Shown piece by piece: positions 31,810 through 44,300 of a DNA stretch of 64,000 nucleotides. The stretch's first letter is position 1, and the number at the start of each line of letters is the position of its first letter. Both the position numbers and the translations under genes were made by a program. Below the pieces are notes generated by a model that saw nothing but the letters and a program-made list of their open reading frames with translations, was not told the DNA's origin and ran no database searches. The DNA comes from Nematopogon swammerdamellus (lineage: Eukaryota > Arthropoda > Insecta > Lepidoptera > Adelidae): NCBI GenBank assembly GCA_946902875.1, contig OX336345.1:4991395-5055394 (forward strand). Direction: 5' to 3'.

Positions 31810-32020
31810 TAGTACAAGCATATTTTACTATACGGGACACAGGATAGGCTAAATAAAATTTACGTTCCAGTTCAGTTTCGGTCAAGCTAAGATGTGGCTC
31901 TCATACAAACCTAATTATTGTCCCGCGCGCCGAAATAAAGGTACGGTAGCGAGCTTACTTACTTTCTCCTTTGTAAATACGAATTTTAGGCGAGCGAAGC
32001 CGCGAGAAAAAGCTAGTATT
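31810..32020 (-). repeat. family F repeat, copy 3
   Basis: Minus strand from 'actagctttttctcgcggct' to 'aggctatcctgtgtcccgta', colinear with 7305-7500 and 33100-33300. Confidence 0.75.
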
Positions 32021-32021
32021 A

Positions 32022-32558
32022 ATATACCACATGCCATGTCTAGTCATTTTTCCTTCAGTGATTTGCTTCAGACAGGAAATAAGTAACAGGCGACCAGAGT
32101 GCACTCGGCGGCGCGGCAACGCGGCGCGGAGACGACGACGCGCCGAAGAGGGGGATGAAGAAGAGAGGGTTCTGGGGAAAGTTCTCACTTTTTATGGAGG
32201 GTAAAAATTATGAGAGCGTAAAATGTGACACTTTTGAGGTAGCGTTTTGTGTTAGCAGGAAGCGGGAAGTGTTCGATGCGATATGGCGACCCAATTCGAC
32301 CCTTGGTTGTGAAAAGTTTGTGGAGTGGATAGAGTGGCTTAAAACGCTGAAAAAGCTAAATAAGTAGGTTGCTCATATGAACAAGAAAAAGATAAAGAAA
32401 AGAGCAAGATATTTCTTGCAAGACGACTTTATTTCGACAGTAAACAAAAGCCTAAATTTTATAAGAAAAAAATACAAAAAAAATCCGTTTCTGTTTTCAT
32501 AGTCGTCACTCAGTCTGCGTGTAAGCATCCACTGCTGCATATACGCATCGCCATTTTA
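32022..32558. other. unassigned, GC-rich patch and 70-codon frame
   Basis: 32095-32150 is GC-rich (cgcggcg words). A frame at 32155-32367 reads MKKRGFWGKFSLFMEGKNYE onward. It has no recognisable domain and I give it low weight. Confidence 0.25.
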
Positions 32559-32562
32559 GGGT

Positions 32563-32870
32563 TCCGTAGTCAACCAGGAACCCTTATAGTTTCGCCATGT
32601 CCGTCCGTCCGTCTGTCCGCGACTTAGCTCAGAGACCCTTAGTACTATAAAGTTGTAAGTTGGTATGGGTATAAATATGCCGACAAAGTGGTAAAATAAA
32701 AATTTGGAAATAATTTTTACTTCAGTCCTCTCGACCTTCAGCGGTACGGAATAACTACTTTCTGCCTACGTAATTGATGTCGTCGTCCAACCTGGCGGGT
32801 GGTCTTCCCACACTCCGATTTCCTATAAACGGCCTTCAGGGTACTGCACGGTTACTCTAACCCTTTCATA
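32563..32870. repeat. family A-related start plus second RTE-type LINE fragment
   Basis: 32563-32690 starts 'tttagggttccgtagtcaac' and has CCGT units, a sister family of A also seen at 40.34 kb. On the minus strand 32760-32815 can be read as GRPPARLDDDINYVGR, like the GRRPARWTDDL region near the end of RTE LINEs. Confidence 0.45.
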
Positions 32871-33097
32871 GTAAAGTTTGATGTTGTAACAAAGAATTTA
32901 ATTAATTTTGCACAATATAATAAATACATTTTCACACTGTGCTAGTTTCAGTTAAGTTTATTATCATGGTGGAAACTAAATAGTTTCATGATATTAAATA
33001 CATCGCGAAACTTAAGGGATTTCAGAAGTACAGAAACCAACAAAGTCCCAAGTAACCGAACCTAGTGGCCGATTCTGAAATGGCACACTTCATATTA

Positions 33098-33530
33098 TTA
33101 CTAGCTTTTGCCCGCGGCTTCGCTCGCGTGAAATTCGCATTTAAAAAGAAGAAAGGAAGTAAACCCGCTACAGTACCTTTATTTCGGCGCGCGGAACAAT
33201 TCGGTTTGTATGAGAGCCACATCAGCCACATTATCGTAACCGGAACTAAATTTCATTTAGGCTATTCTGTGTCATATTAAATGTGCTTATCCTAAGTTTC
33301 AACAATTTTGGATGGTCGATTTAAGAGTTATGGAGGAAAATAAGTACATACATACAGAAAATATTTATAAAAATCTTTTAAAATCTTAACAAATTAACGT
33401 CTTCACTATATTAATCTACTCTCTCCTTCTCTCTATAACATCCAAAGGTTAACTGGTAGAAATCTTTGTAAGGGAAAGTCCGCCTTTGCAGCTCGTATAA
33501 ATGTTATATTGTACTTATTTCTGTAAAATT
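33098..33530 (+). repeat. family F repeat (copy 2) followed by family K tail
   Basis: 33100-33370: 'actagcttttgcccgcggct', 'ggcgcgcggaacaattcggt', 'gagttatggagg'. 33435-33530: 'acatccaaaggttaactggt' and 'aagtccgcctttgcagctcg'. Confidence 0.75.
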
Positions 33531-33534
33531 TAAT

Positions 33535-34300
33535 AATTTTAATTAACAATATTCCTCCACGTGTCTTTCCATCTTAGTCCGTCTGTTCGTTTATCCTGTT
33601 ATTTGATATTTACGAATTTCGCAATCATCATCTCATTCGTAGAAAATGAATGAAAGTAATTAATTCAGAACAAGGTAGGTCTTCACGCCCATTGAGATCG
33701 ACATTAGTTTGCCGTTTCATTTGGGACTATTTGTAAGATCCACTCTTATAAAGAAAATCAAAGTTACTGCGAAATTTTGAACTTTATACTGTTTGATATA
33801 GAAATCAAATTAGAACACACACACACACACACGCACCCTCGCACGCACGCACACACTCATAGTAAAATAATTAAATTGGCACTTTATTTTAACACCAAAT
33901 TGGAATTATAAAAAAAGGACATTTAATGGCGAATCTATGCTTTTGCAGAGGCATTTATCCAGCAACAATGAGGCAAACGTTAAAATAGCGACCGTTGTAG
34001 ATATAACTCTATTCGCATAGAACATAAAGAACAAAATAGGATAAGAATGTGCAGTCCGCTAAGTTTGTCCCTCGAATGAGGCACGGCCTCGATAATGCGA
34101 TAAACACTTCTCTGCCCCTCTGAATTTAGTAGATACTAATTAGAATACAGATTGTACCTACTTGTTTACTGGCGAGCGCTTTCAACCAACTACCGTCGGC
34201 ATAATCAACCATTAGCCTAAACACGTACCTGAGAAAAACTAATTATGTTAATTTTATCTTCGAAAGTTGTTCATTCATGTTCAAATTCATTTTGTTTTTA
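33535..34300. other. no recognised feature; (CA)n at about 33815-33850
   Basis: A dinucleotide tract with 'cgcacgcacgc' interruptions. Otherwise nothing supported. Confidence 0.45.
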
Positions 34301-34309
34301 ACTGACTTA

Positions 34310-34640
34310 AAAAAAGGAAGTTGGTTCTCAAATTCCTCGTAATCTTTTAAATCTTTTTATGTATGTTCAGCGATACTTCTTTACCACGTGGTCCGATTTC
34401 GGTGATTCTTTTTTATTAAAATCTAGTACTTAGTACTCACTGTCCCTTAGGAGTGATCCCATATTTTGGTCAAGTTCTGATGATAGGATTCATGAGAAAA
34501 TAATAAAACAAGATTTGCATAAGCATGTGCATGACAAATGGGCGAATAATTCTATACCACGCCAACCGATTTCCATGATTTTTTTTATGTTGGAAAGGAG
34601 GTAGGTTAGAGTCAGTTTTTAACTAAAAATAGTTATATTT
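34310..34640 (+). repeat. repeat R, copy 2
   Basis: 'ccgatttcggtgattctttt', 'gttctgatgataggattcat' and 'gccaaccgatttccatgatt'. Matches the shorter minus-strand copy at 28.5 kb. Confidence 0.5.
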
Positions 34641-34794
34641 TATTGAAGGATAGAGATATAATTCATTAATAAAAAAAAAAAAATTACTGCCAATTACCAT
34701 TTCCTTCCCTTTCCTATCCCTTCCTCCCTACATACCCTAAATATTATAAGATGCAAAGTCTGCAGTCGGTGTGTATATGTTTTTTTTTTTGAAT

Positions 34795-34960
34795 CGCGAC
34801 ATAATATTTCTGCGAGCCACCCATAAGGTGTCTAACGTTCATGGACATTCGGTCGTATGCGGTGGCTGCTAATGCCATTCCGGCCTGACAGGTGCCCATT
34901 CGCGCGCCCTCTTGAAGGACCCGAGACTATACTTGGGAGGAAATATATGAGCATTATGTA
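34795..34960 (-). repeat. family E LINE 3' fragment
   Basis: Minus strand reads the LINE end SFKRARMGTCQAGMA-like sequence and 'cgaatgtccatgaacgttag'. It stops within 'atatatttcctcccaagta'. Confidence 0.75.
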
Positions 34961-35023
34961 TGTAATGTTCGCTTATAACTCAAGAACGGCTTAACCTGTT
35001 CGCTTGCTTTGCTTTTCTTGCCT

Positions 35024-35112
35024 ATGTAATGCGACATATCTCCGCCCCGGTTGTAGGCTATATAGCATCACGGCATTATTCATATGACCCGATCAGTGGA
35101 GTCGGAAGTAAA
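35024..35112 (+). repeat. repeat V, copy 1
   Basis: 'gtaatgcgacatatctccgc' and 'gtggagtcggaagt' match in reverse complement 36588-36676 (copy 2). A family D fragment ('ggggccagagcacatgctcc', minus) follows at 35175-35200. Confidence 0.65.
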
Positions 35113-35205
35113 TGCAGTCGGAAAAAATTCCACCAATTCCTTTACCTCGAGCATTTTCATTTTCATTTCAGTCAAAGGGGCCAGAGCACATGCTCCGACC
35201 AACAA

Positions 35206-35800
35206 GGAATATGAAAATTTCAAGTCTAAAAATAATGTTTAGTCTAAAAATAATTTTAAGTCACATACACATAAAATTAAGTAAATAAGTAAAATTGGTT
35301 GATGGTTATCAATGTTAAAAAATACGTTGTGTCTAAATCTAATGAAAATTCCTTCAATTCGAGCAATCCTCACAAGAAATTACAAAGCTGGTCACAGTGG
35401 CAGTTGCGGGTGCACTAGAAAGCGTACGAAATAAAACACTCGCGTGTTCTTTAATTAAAGCTAGTCTCTTTCTTTTTTTACTGACCGTAGCGACAAAATG
35501 AGTGGCCTCACAGGGGGCTATCTCGACTAGACATTATTTGCTAAGGCGATGGGGGTGGTTGAAGGGGATGTAAGGGAGGAACAGGGAGGGCGAACTCATT
35601 GACTTTAGGGATGGAGGAGTTTCATTAACTTTTCCAATGAATACTGCCGCTTGACTTCTATTTATGTGTTCCGGAGTAAAATCGGCCACGCTGGGGCTTG
35701 ATGGATTTAATAAGACTAATTGAAATGTGCGTGCATTGATGAATGTATAAAATTTTAATGTTTTAAATTAAAAATATTAACGATACTATACTTGCTGGTA
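35206..35800. other. no recognised feature
   Basis: Nothing supported in this stretch. Confidence 0.4.
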
Positions 35801-35804
35801 GAAA

Positions 35805-36160
35805 TGAAGTCACTAAAGGTGAAGGCCGAAGGCTGAGCTGCGTTCAGGTAAACTATATTATTTCTCGAAGTAATTAATAAGTCGAGGGCGAGGCCGTAGA
35901 GTGACTATTATTTAATCTGTGGCCGAAGGTCGAACTACATTCACGTAAACGATATTATACTTTTTGGAAGAAATTAAGTCACTAAGGAGGAGGCAGAAGG
36001 CCGAACTGCTATCATGTAAACGATATAATTAAGTCACTAAGGGCGAGGTCGACGCCCGAGCTGCGTTCAGGTAGACGATACACTTTCTCGAAGAAAGCCA
36101 GTTACTAAGGAAGAGGCCGAAGGCCGAGCTGCGTTCAGGTAGACGATATTATGCATATTG
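35805..36160 (+). repeat. satellite-like array L, about 70 bp unit
   Basis: Five units centred on 'gaggccgaaggccgagctgc' then 'gttcaggtaaacgatattat', 'actttctcgaagaaattaag' and 'tcactaagg'. Core positions about 35834, 35930, 36000, 36056 and 36123. Units vary by indels. Shorter arrays of the same unit lie at 52.6 and 63.9 kb. Confidence 0.85.
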
Positions 36161-36164
36161 GTTT

Positions 36165-36362
36165 TTTATTATTGAAAGCGCGACATGTGGCGCCGAGCCA
36201 CCTATAAGGTGTCTAAAAACCTCCATGGACTTTCAGTCGTATGTGGGGTTTACGAATGCCAGGCTGGCCTGACAGGTGCCGAATCATGCCCCTCTTGGTG
36301 GACCCTAGACTAAACTTGGGTGGGGGGAAATATATGGGTAGGGAGAGCGTTCCAGAGTTTTA
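36165..36362 (-). repeat. family E LINE 3' fragment
   Basis: Starts 'attattgaaagcgcgacatg' directly after array L, and continues to 'gagagcgttccagagtttta', colinear with the nested copy at 8.25 kb. Confidence 0.8.
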
Positions 36363-36587
36363 GTTGTTTTCGATTCATTGGTTGAGTATTTTTTCGATTG
36401 GACACATTAAAGCAAACTGATTCGAAAATTTATAATTATTGTTTGCCTTACTACTGGGTCCCTGTAAGTGATGATGTCATGATGTTACAACATCACAGAT
36501 CACTTAGGTGGAAACTATATTAATCGGCTTAGTAGTTTTCGCGTAAATCACATGAAGCTATCCGAATTGGTAGGTTTTTTTCGACTC

Positions 36588-36800
36588 ACTCACTTCCGAC
36601 CCCACTGCTGAGCTCATATCAATAATGTCCTGATGTTATATAACGTGGCGGAGATATGTCGCATTACGTGGACTTAGACCGCAAGAGTATAGCGACGTTC
36701 TTTAATTATAAGCAAACATACACACATACACCGAATGTCCATGGGCGTCGGTAGACACCTTATGGGTGGTTCGACGCCACATGTCGCGCTTCCTATAAAA
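36588..36800. repeat. repeat V copy 2 (minus) and family E tail (plus)
   Basis: 36588-36676 is the reverse complement of 35024-35112. 36728-36800 is the last part of family E on the plus strand ('cgaatgtccatgggcgtcgg', 'cgccacatgtcgcgctt'). Confidence 0.7.
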
Positions 36801-36867
36801 TAAAACAAGCACACAGACGGCAGACGTAGGGATGAAATTAAATATTTTTTATGTAAATATTTTCACT

Positions 36868-37325
36868 CATACATACATACATGACACACGCTGTATCCCG
36901 ACAATCAGGGTAAGCAGAGTAATCGGTGTTGTGCTATAAGGACTCTGGTAAATTACAGCACAACACCGCCCACCACGTTTAGCGCAGTATACGGACAAGA
37001 CAACTATTAAGCAGTAAGTAAGGCACGAAGAACCCACCTGCTGCATGACTAGGTGGAAGGACTGCGCCAAGGTGAGAAGTGGCTAGCATGTCGCCCTTTA
37101 GCGCAGTATCTTGTCCTTATCCCTTAGTCGCTTCTTACGACATGCACGGGGAGAGATGCAGTGGGGCTATTCTTTTTAAGTACCGGTTTTTAAGTAATGG
37201 TTTAAAAATTTTATTACATAACGCCAGACCTGCTTCCGAATAGGGTAGGTAGAGACAACGGGTATTGGCATGGTATTCATGCCACGGTTCTGGCACACCT
37301 CTTCTGAATCCTCTTCCACACTTAT
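36868..37325 (+). repeat. family C element followed by family T
   Basis: C (36868-37195): 'acacgctgtatcccgacaat', 'cggtgttgtgct', 'agcacaacaccg', 'cccttagtcgcttcttacga'. T (37205-37325): 'cagacctgcttccgaatagg', 'ggtagagacaacgggtat', 'cacctcttctgaatcctctt'. The same C-then-T order occurs at 22.2-22.6 kb. Confidence 0.75.
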
Positions 37326-37329
37326 GGTT

Positions 37330-38045
37330 TTTATATATTTAAAATGTGAAAGTTCATTAAAATAGCAGTTTCAAAAGAAATAACCATAGTGCGATTAAAT
37401 TTCTTTGCTCTCTTTGTGTTCGGGTAGACTAGTGTTAATTCAGAGAATGTTTTATACCCCAGCCTTAATCGAAATGTGTCCAAAGCGTTTACGTTGGAAA
37501 GACGTAATTGTATTAGGGTGGCGTACAACTAGCGAAGTGCTATCCCTTTCTAACACACTGCAATGAAAGTAGATGTCGGCGATGTGTAGGGTAGATTAAT
37601 GTATAGGTATCCACCTGTGCCTACAGAGAAATAGGGTGTTTGAGCCGTTTTGAGCAATATTAAAATAACAATAAATCGTGACTGCATTTTTTTTATATAT
37701 TTTAATTTTAGACATTCACCAATTATATTTTACGAAATACAGTTGAACTGAGAACAAATTTTTAATAAAAACTTTAAATACGTGAAAAAATTATGAAATC
37801 TTTAAAAAAATGTTGAAAAAAATTTGAATTTTAATTTGTTTGCAAACACCCATCAACTCAACAGCGAGACGAGACGAAACAACACTGTAAACTATTTTTC
37901 TAATATACTCGTATGTTGTCTCCAACTAATTAGGAAAATGGCGTCCTGATCACGCATGACCAGCTGATGATGGTTTGAAGCTGGTCGAAACGTCATCAGT
38001 TAGTGACGAGCATAAAAACGATACACAGAGGCCATGAGTCGGTTT
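37330..38045. other. mostly unassigned; short repeat at 37955-38045
   Basis: 'accagctgatgatggtttga' and 'tggtcgaaacgtcatcag' form part of a repeat I associate with lepidopteran DNA, from memory. The rest is AT-rich. Confidence 0.35.
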
Positions 38046-40210
38046 TCATGTGATAGGTATCCGTATATATGTTACATTAGTTCAAATTATTGTCCATCTG
38101 TTTGTCCGTCTGTTCGTCCGTCTCTCTGACACAATTTTCACTCTTGTATTTTACACCACGTAAGTACACGGCTTCAACTTTTTTTTTTAATATGACATTG
38201 GTGAACTAGGTACTTGTCAGTAGGTTACGTTGTCTGGTATTACTACTACTGTCTGGACTATGGAAAATATACAAAATTGAGCGACGCTTAACTGACCAAG
38301 TTTATACATATACGAAAAGGAAATTGATGTAACACGATCTCTATCTAAACTATTACGTTTCGTGGTAGGTATGAAACTTCGAGGAACTGGATTGAACCCT
38401 GTCTAACTACAGTCACGCACTTGTTCATACACGCTATTGTGGAGTGATGTTACAAGGTCAACGATCTTACTGATTGTTGCGATCCCAGCTACGGCCAACC
38501 GACCATAAACCAATTATTAGTTTTACGGGAATTGTTATTTCTTTATTATCGTATTTAATATTTTTGATTCCTTTTCGGATTGATAAAGTTTTACAGGTCA
38601 AAACTGATTTTACATTGACTTTACTCTTCGAGACATAACGGCATCATATTGGGCGACCCCTGGATTACCACTGGGTTTTATCATTCCGGTATTGTCGGGA
38701 TGCACTTGGTTTACTTCCAGGTCAACCATGGATACCGTGGGTTAATCTTGACAATTTCACGTCGTGTTCTACTAAAATTATTTCAATTGTTCAAAATAAA
38801 TTTTGCATTTCTAACTTTATGGTAAATGAAATTCTGATCAGAAGAAGCTAGAAAAGCATGACTTGAGACCTACAATAATATTCTTACACATCTTAGACTT
38901 TAAATATTGGAATATTACGGCAGATAGGAAAAGGGTTTCCACAGCAGATAAATTTATATTCAGGTCCAGTATTGAAATTTGCAAAATGTATTCTATCGTG
39001 GCCTATACGAATACAGTAACGTTTTACTTTCTCCCTCCTTACATACATCCTAGGAGGAATATTCTAGCTAGGCACATGCTGTATTCTTGTAAAGGGTCGC
39101 ACCAGCAGCGCCACACAGACAAATTGTCACAGCCCATGTTCGAATTACTGCAGATATTTAATTGTTTGCGTAATTTATCGTAACGTTTCGGTGCGCGAGT
39201 CCGCCGCTACCCCTAGGGGTATTTCACTGCCAGGGATGGATGACCACCCGGGGTGGCTTCACACCCCCTGAGTCTGCCACCCCTATAGTTCGTGACGCGT
39301 GCATGATAATGACTGCGTGCTCGCGATTTAATTACGATTGCATTTTTCAGTATTAGTCACGACACGACTCAAATGACAGCGAAATAAAAGAGATTGCCTT
39401 TTGTTGTAGCAAAATTTCCATTGAAAATTATTGTTTGTGGCAGTAGAAAAAACACAAGTTTTTTTTAGTTTCGTAGAACTAGTAATAATTGCATTTTCAC
39501 GGATCCGAAAGTACACTTGGGGTTTTTCAAAAGTGGCGCGAAGTGGCCCCTGTCAGATCATAAGATTTTAATGGTGATCGTTAGAAGCATGCTCGTAGGT
39601 GAAATGATGTAGCGATTTAAAACAAAAAATATTTGCGTGTTTTACTCAAATCGTTTTTCTCAAATATTATTCGAAATAACTTGGAAATAGTTTTTAAGAA
39701 ATAGAAACAACTACGTACAGTAGAATATCGAACAGCTAAGAACTCCGCGCCGAGTGAACAGTTGGAAGTTTGAGTTTCCCCGAATACATTAAGGGATTGT
39801 ATTTGATTTGTCAACTTCCCGAAACTGATCTCGATCCGTTGTGAGTTTCCGGAGAAGCTGATCGAATAATGTCGATTTAAATGAATTTCTGGAAAGTTTT
39901 CGGATCGGTTACGATTAGATGCTTGAGTGATAGCATTCTTGCTTTGTGGAATACCAATCACGGTAGAATTAAACGTTTTGTTCTACTGAATAATTTAGCT
40001 TCTTCTTCAGCTTCTAGTTTTAATCCTTACTGGGAATTGTGACTAATTTGGTAGTCCTTTTGCAAGTTGTAAGTGATTCCACTTACAACTCGTCACATAC
40101 ACAGCTAACATCACCCCAGAAGTGCATCAGTCCGGCGTGTAGGACTAAAATATTCAGAGAAAAGGAACTTTACCCGCGATTTCAATATACGTGGCTGAAG
40201 AAAGCAAATA
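38046..40210. other. long stretch without recognised repeats or genes
   Basis: About 2.2 kb. A GC-rich patch at 39185-39300 has two short palindromes (cccctagggg, ccacccggggtgg). Open frames on both strands lack recognisable domains. Confidence 0.4.
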
Positions 40211-40214
40211 TTTA

Positions 40215-40430
40215 CAATTCCCCTTTTGTCATTATCATTGTCAGCCCGTTTCGGTCCTATCCTGAATATAGGCCTCTCCCATGGCACACCACATGCGGTC
40301 TTCCGCACTTCTCATCGATCCACTGCCGGCTACCTTTTTCGGGATCCGTCATAAAACCAGGAACTGTATTAGTTTCGCTACAATGTCTGTCTGTTCGTTC
40401 GTCGCCGTCCTAGCCCTTTGGATCCTAAAC
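40215..40430. repeat. RTE LINE 3' end (minus) and A-related repeat (plus)
   Basis: 40225-40340 minus: 'ggcctatattcaggatagga' and 'gcggaagaccgcatgtggtg' are the RTE end. 40338-40430 plus: 'gggatccgtcataaaaccag' and 'ttcgctacaatgtctgtctg'. Confidence 0.65.
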
Positions 40431-40509
40431 TAAACAAGCAAAGCTTGAAATTTACACATTATTGTATTTATTTTTCTTAAAAACTTGCATGTGACATATC
40501 GTTGTTGAG

Positions 40510-40835
40510 AGCACGTTGAGTAGACATATCACACATGCTGAATCCCGACAATCGGGGTAAGCAGAGTAATCGGTGTTGTGCTGCAAGAACTCTGGTAAAT
40601 TACAGCATAACACCGACCACCACGTTTCGCAAATTATTCGAACAAGATTCAATCGAATAAGCAGCAAGTAAGGCACGAAGACTCGGTGGAAGTACCATGC
40701 CAAGGTGAGAAGTGGCGAGCCTGTCGCCCTTTAGCACGGCATCTTGTCCTTATCCCTTAGTCGCCTTTTACGATATGCACGGGGAGAGATGCAGTGAGGC
40801 TATTCTTTTTACGTACCGGCCCCACACGGGTAGAA
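40510..40835 (+). repeat. family C element
   Basis: 'atcccgacaatcggggtaag', hairpin arms 'tcggtgttgtgctg' and 'cagcataacaccga', 'ttagcacggcatcttgtcct', 'cccttagtcgccttttacga' and 'ggctattctttttacgtacc'. Confidence 0.8.
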
Positions 40836-41044
40836 TGTGACTATTATATGTATTTATTGAATTTAAAATGATGCAGTAAGGGGCTCACAAAAATATTTTT
40901 TTTATATTAGATAATTTTGTCTCCTGGTCTATTTTAGGACATAGCCTATACCGTTGTGCATATCCTGTAGTTAAAAGACATATCAAAACAATTTAGATTG
41001 ATGATAGTATTTCGGATTCGGAGTCTTATTAAACCTAGTCGGCT

Positions 41045-41300
41045 ACAACAAATTATTTGAGCTGACCACCTAGTAAGGAACAAGGGAAGGGACTTATAGT
41101 TTTACACCGGTTTTGAACGGTGAAGCAGTAGGTAGGGTGTAGCCATACAGGAAATATTTTTTTTGGCTCAGAAAAAAAATACTCATTGGTACATGTCGGC
41201 CGGACTCGAACTTCGGCTCGGACCCTGAGATCGACGGTCCAAATCAAGACCGCGCCGACAACCCGACTACTCCCGAGTTTTACCCGAATATTGTTTAGAA
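41045..41300 (-). repeat. SINE family D head and body
   Basis: Minus strand: tRNA-like head with B box 'gttcgagtccgg' near 41200-41215, then 'acctactgcttcaccgttca', 'aaaaccggtgtaaaactata' and 'ccttactaggtggtcagctc'. The tail is missing. Confidence 0.75.
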
Positions 41301-43490
41301 ATTCAAATTCATTGCAAGTACCTCCTCGTCCCAACTTTGTCGACGTACGTTTGTGTTCGCTCATCGTCGAGCACATTACATTTAATTGGAGTTATTTGAA
41401 AATGAAGTCATCATACGCACGCGAGCTTTTATTTGACTTTAGTCAGTTGGCTTGTCACGACAGTAAAGCTGTCATCGTAGAGTTGTGTTGTGTTGTCATG
41501 TGCGTGCGTGTCGTGGCTGATAAAGTCATGACAAAGTTGTGTGCTGATGTTATTATTTTGTGGGGTTTGCGGAAATACCCAAACACTTTGTACAGAGTGG
41601 CTGGAGTGAGCATAATTTTATTTGTAATGTTTAATGTTTTTATTTTTTCTCAAATACTTTTTTATGTTTTCAATGTTTAATTTGTGTAGAGTGGGTTTAA
41701 TGATTTAATGAATCATGTTTGAATCCTGAATTTTCAAAGTATATAGGCGCAGATCAGCTAATCTTGTGAAGGAAAACACCATAAGGAAACATAAGCATCA
41801 ACAATGCTAATACATCGGTGTGTACAAGGTCGACTGTAAGAAATTCCAATGTGCAATAAGTCCGCTTTCCGCGTAGCATAAAAGCACTATAGATTTTCAA
41901 TAATATGTACTCCACGTTTGTTCAATACCTATGTACCTAACCATAGTGTAATTTTATACTTTATTTTTCAGAATTTGTGGAAGGCCCGCCAGCCAGACGG
42001 AGCAGAAATGGCCTAATAAAGCAGTAACATTTAACAAATTAGATTCACTCATATCAAACGCGGGGTTATAAAGATAGCAGTACACTATACGGGCTGTTCA
42101 TCCTATTGAAGGGAGCCAAATTGATGAGATAGATAAGAGTGATACACTTTCTGATATGAGCAATACGTCTAATGGACGTTCGTTTTGTTGGGTCCGTTCA
42201 GTGGCTTGCGATGTAGGGGCAGACCACTGATCTATAGTACTACTTCATAGTAGTAGTATACTTCATAGAAGGTTCAGGGATGACGTCATAGCTGCCATTA
42301 CTTCTGCAACTACTTCTTTCGATATTTCCCTCCACTGATCATCATCATTATATTATATATAAACACTCTATTATTCTAAGTGTATGGTGTTTTTGCTTTC
42401 TTTTTATTAGGTACTACTCCTTTACTGCTGCTCTTGCTTATTGATTATGTGTACCTAGCCTGTTTCTTTTTTGTATTCATCCTTTTAGGTACCTACCTAG
42501 GTTTTGTTTTTGGTTTGTGTCATTTAAATTATAACGTCCTTTTATTATTGTTTTCGTGGATAACGTTGCTAGATGTGTCCATATATTTTTTTTTTTTGCA
42601 ATTATGTTGTATGTTACCTCACGTACATGTCGGCTTGTTTTCCCATAATAAATAAAATAAAAAAAAATAAAAAAATACTTATATCATTCATTAGTATAGG
42701 TATAGTTGTACGGCAATTCATAGTACAAATATTTACAAAACTATTGTTTGGACAAGTGATTTAGGAAATATTGACATTCTAGAATGGCATAGACTCATAG
42801 TGAGTACCTTAAAGCATACAGCTAGGTCACCAGGCAATCTCAAGAGCGATTTTTCATTATTATTTTTACATACGGTCTTCCAGAAGTATGACCTAGGCAG
42901 TGTATCCGGATCTTAACGAAAATACGAAAAAGCCTAAATATTTCCTACTCAAATATTTTCAATGTATAATGTGGAAAATAATATCAACATTTTTTTCCAT
43001 TTGTGACTTACATAACAATGATAAAATGCCGAAAAAAATAACACTCAAACATACCCATTACTTTCTGGATGAAGCCAAGATCTCGTGAGTTATGATATGA
43101 AGCAACACCTGACACAAGTATTAATTCTGTCGGAAATAAGCAAAATTGTGACCGAGCGAACGGGACGCCACATTCAGAGGATCCTTCACCGGAACAAAGG
43201 ACAACCGGGCATTTCTCATCCAGACACAAATAAAGGTGAAGCAGGGCGTGTAAATAGGCAACGGTGCGAAGTTCAGTCCTGCTAGATGTGGGTGACATGT
43301 CTACATTAAGGCAAGAAATGATTTAATTATCACAACATCGTCTCAAAGATCGGTGTAGATACCTATAAAAATTTGTGAAACATCTTCAAGAACTACTTCA
43401 ACCGAAAATGTTTGACCATCGTTCTAACTAAAGCATAGTAATTTTGATTTTTAATATGAGACTTAGCCATTGCGCAACGATAATGTTTAT
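41301..43490. other. no recognised gene; one family K-like segment
   Basis: 41825-41900 has a decayed K core ('gtcgactgtaagaaatt', 'aataagtccgctttccgc'). The remaining 2 kb is AT-rich with several hydrophobic open frames that look like translated T-rich DNA. Confidence 0.4.
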
Positions 43491-43494
43491 TTCC

Positions 43495-43885
43495 TGATGG
43501 GCCTGGTCCACAAATTTAAAGTCGCTCGGCGAGCTATGGAAAGAGCAATGCTCGGCATTTCTTTGACCGATAAGATCCGTAACGACGTGATACGTCAAAT
43601 AACTAAGGTAGTCGACATTGCTAAGAAAATAAGCAAGCTGAAGTGGCAGTGGGCTCGGCACATCTGTCGCAGACTCGACAACCGATGGGGTAGACGGGTG
43701 CTTGAATGGAGGCCACGTACAAGCAAACGTAGCGTGGGACGCCGCCCGGCTAGGTGGACAGATGACCTAAAAAAGGTAGCCGGGAGTGGATGGATGAGAA
43801 GAGCGGAAGACCGCGTGTGGTGGCGTGCCTTGGGAGAGGCCTATGTCCAGCAGTGGACCGATACAGGCTGATGGTGATGGCGAAT
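43495..43885 (+). pseudogene. RTE-clade LINE, C-terminal end and 3' terminus
   Basis: An intact 125-codon end of an RTE-type reverse-transcriptase ORF: KVARRAMERAMLGISL, then KLKWQWARHICRR, RRVLEWRPRTSKRSVGRR, ARWTDDLKKVAGSGWMR and ALGEAYVQQWTDTG before the stop at about 43871. This is the thumb/C-terminal region after the RT palm. The element ends in a TGATGGTGATGG tail, typical of RTE. 5' truncation removed the endonuclease and RT. The two related fragments at 16.1 and 17.35 kb come from the same or a sister family. Confidence 0.88.
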
Positions 43886-43889
43886 GTTT

Positions 43890-44296
43890 ATTTCAATTGA
43901 TTTCGTTTGCCCTATACTTTCCAAACTTACTGTTGTTTTCGTCACATCGCAGTCATACAGCCTGTGTGTTGCCTCTTCACATCGTTGAAGGTAGACATTT
44001 ATTTAGTGTCTTATTTCTTTTATGTCCCCGCTACGTTGGCCGTCGGGGAAATGAGATGTTTTATGAAATTGTTTTTCCACAACATTAGCCGCCCCTAATT
44101 ACAGCGCTGATGCTCGCCCGAACTCCGACCAATTCCGCCTGACGACTTTATCCAGGACTTGCGCAGTGCCAGTTACTCTGACGTTCTTTACGACCATTCG
44201 TGACTCTTTCTTCTTCATACTCGTTGTATATTTTGAAACAGTGGCTCCAACATAACTCTTCCTATTAATTGTTCTAACTTTATTTGTGGGTTGATT
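43890..44296. other. no recognised feature
   Basis: Nothing supported between the RTE end and the piggyBac-like element. Confidence 0.4.
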
Positions 44297-44300
44297 TTAA

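Noticed and set aside
41186..41680. 164-codon plus-strand frame
   Set aside because: Its first part is the antisense of a SINE tRNA-like head; the rest is hydrophobic and unrecognised.
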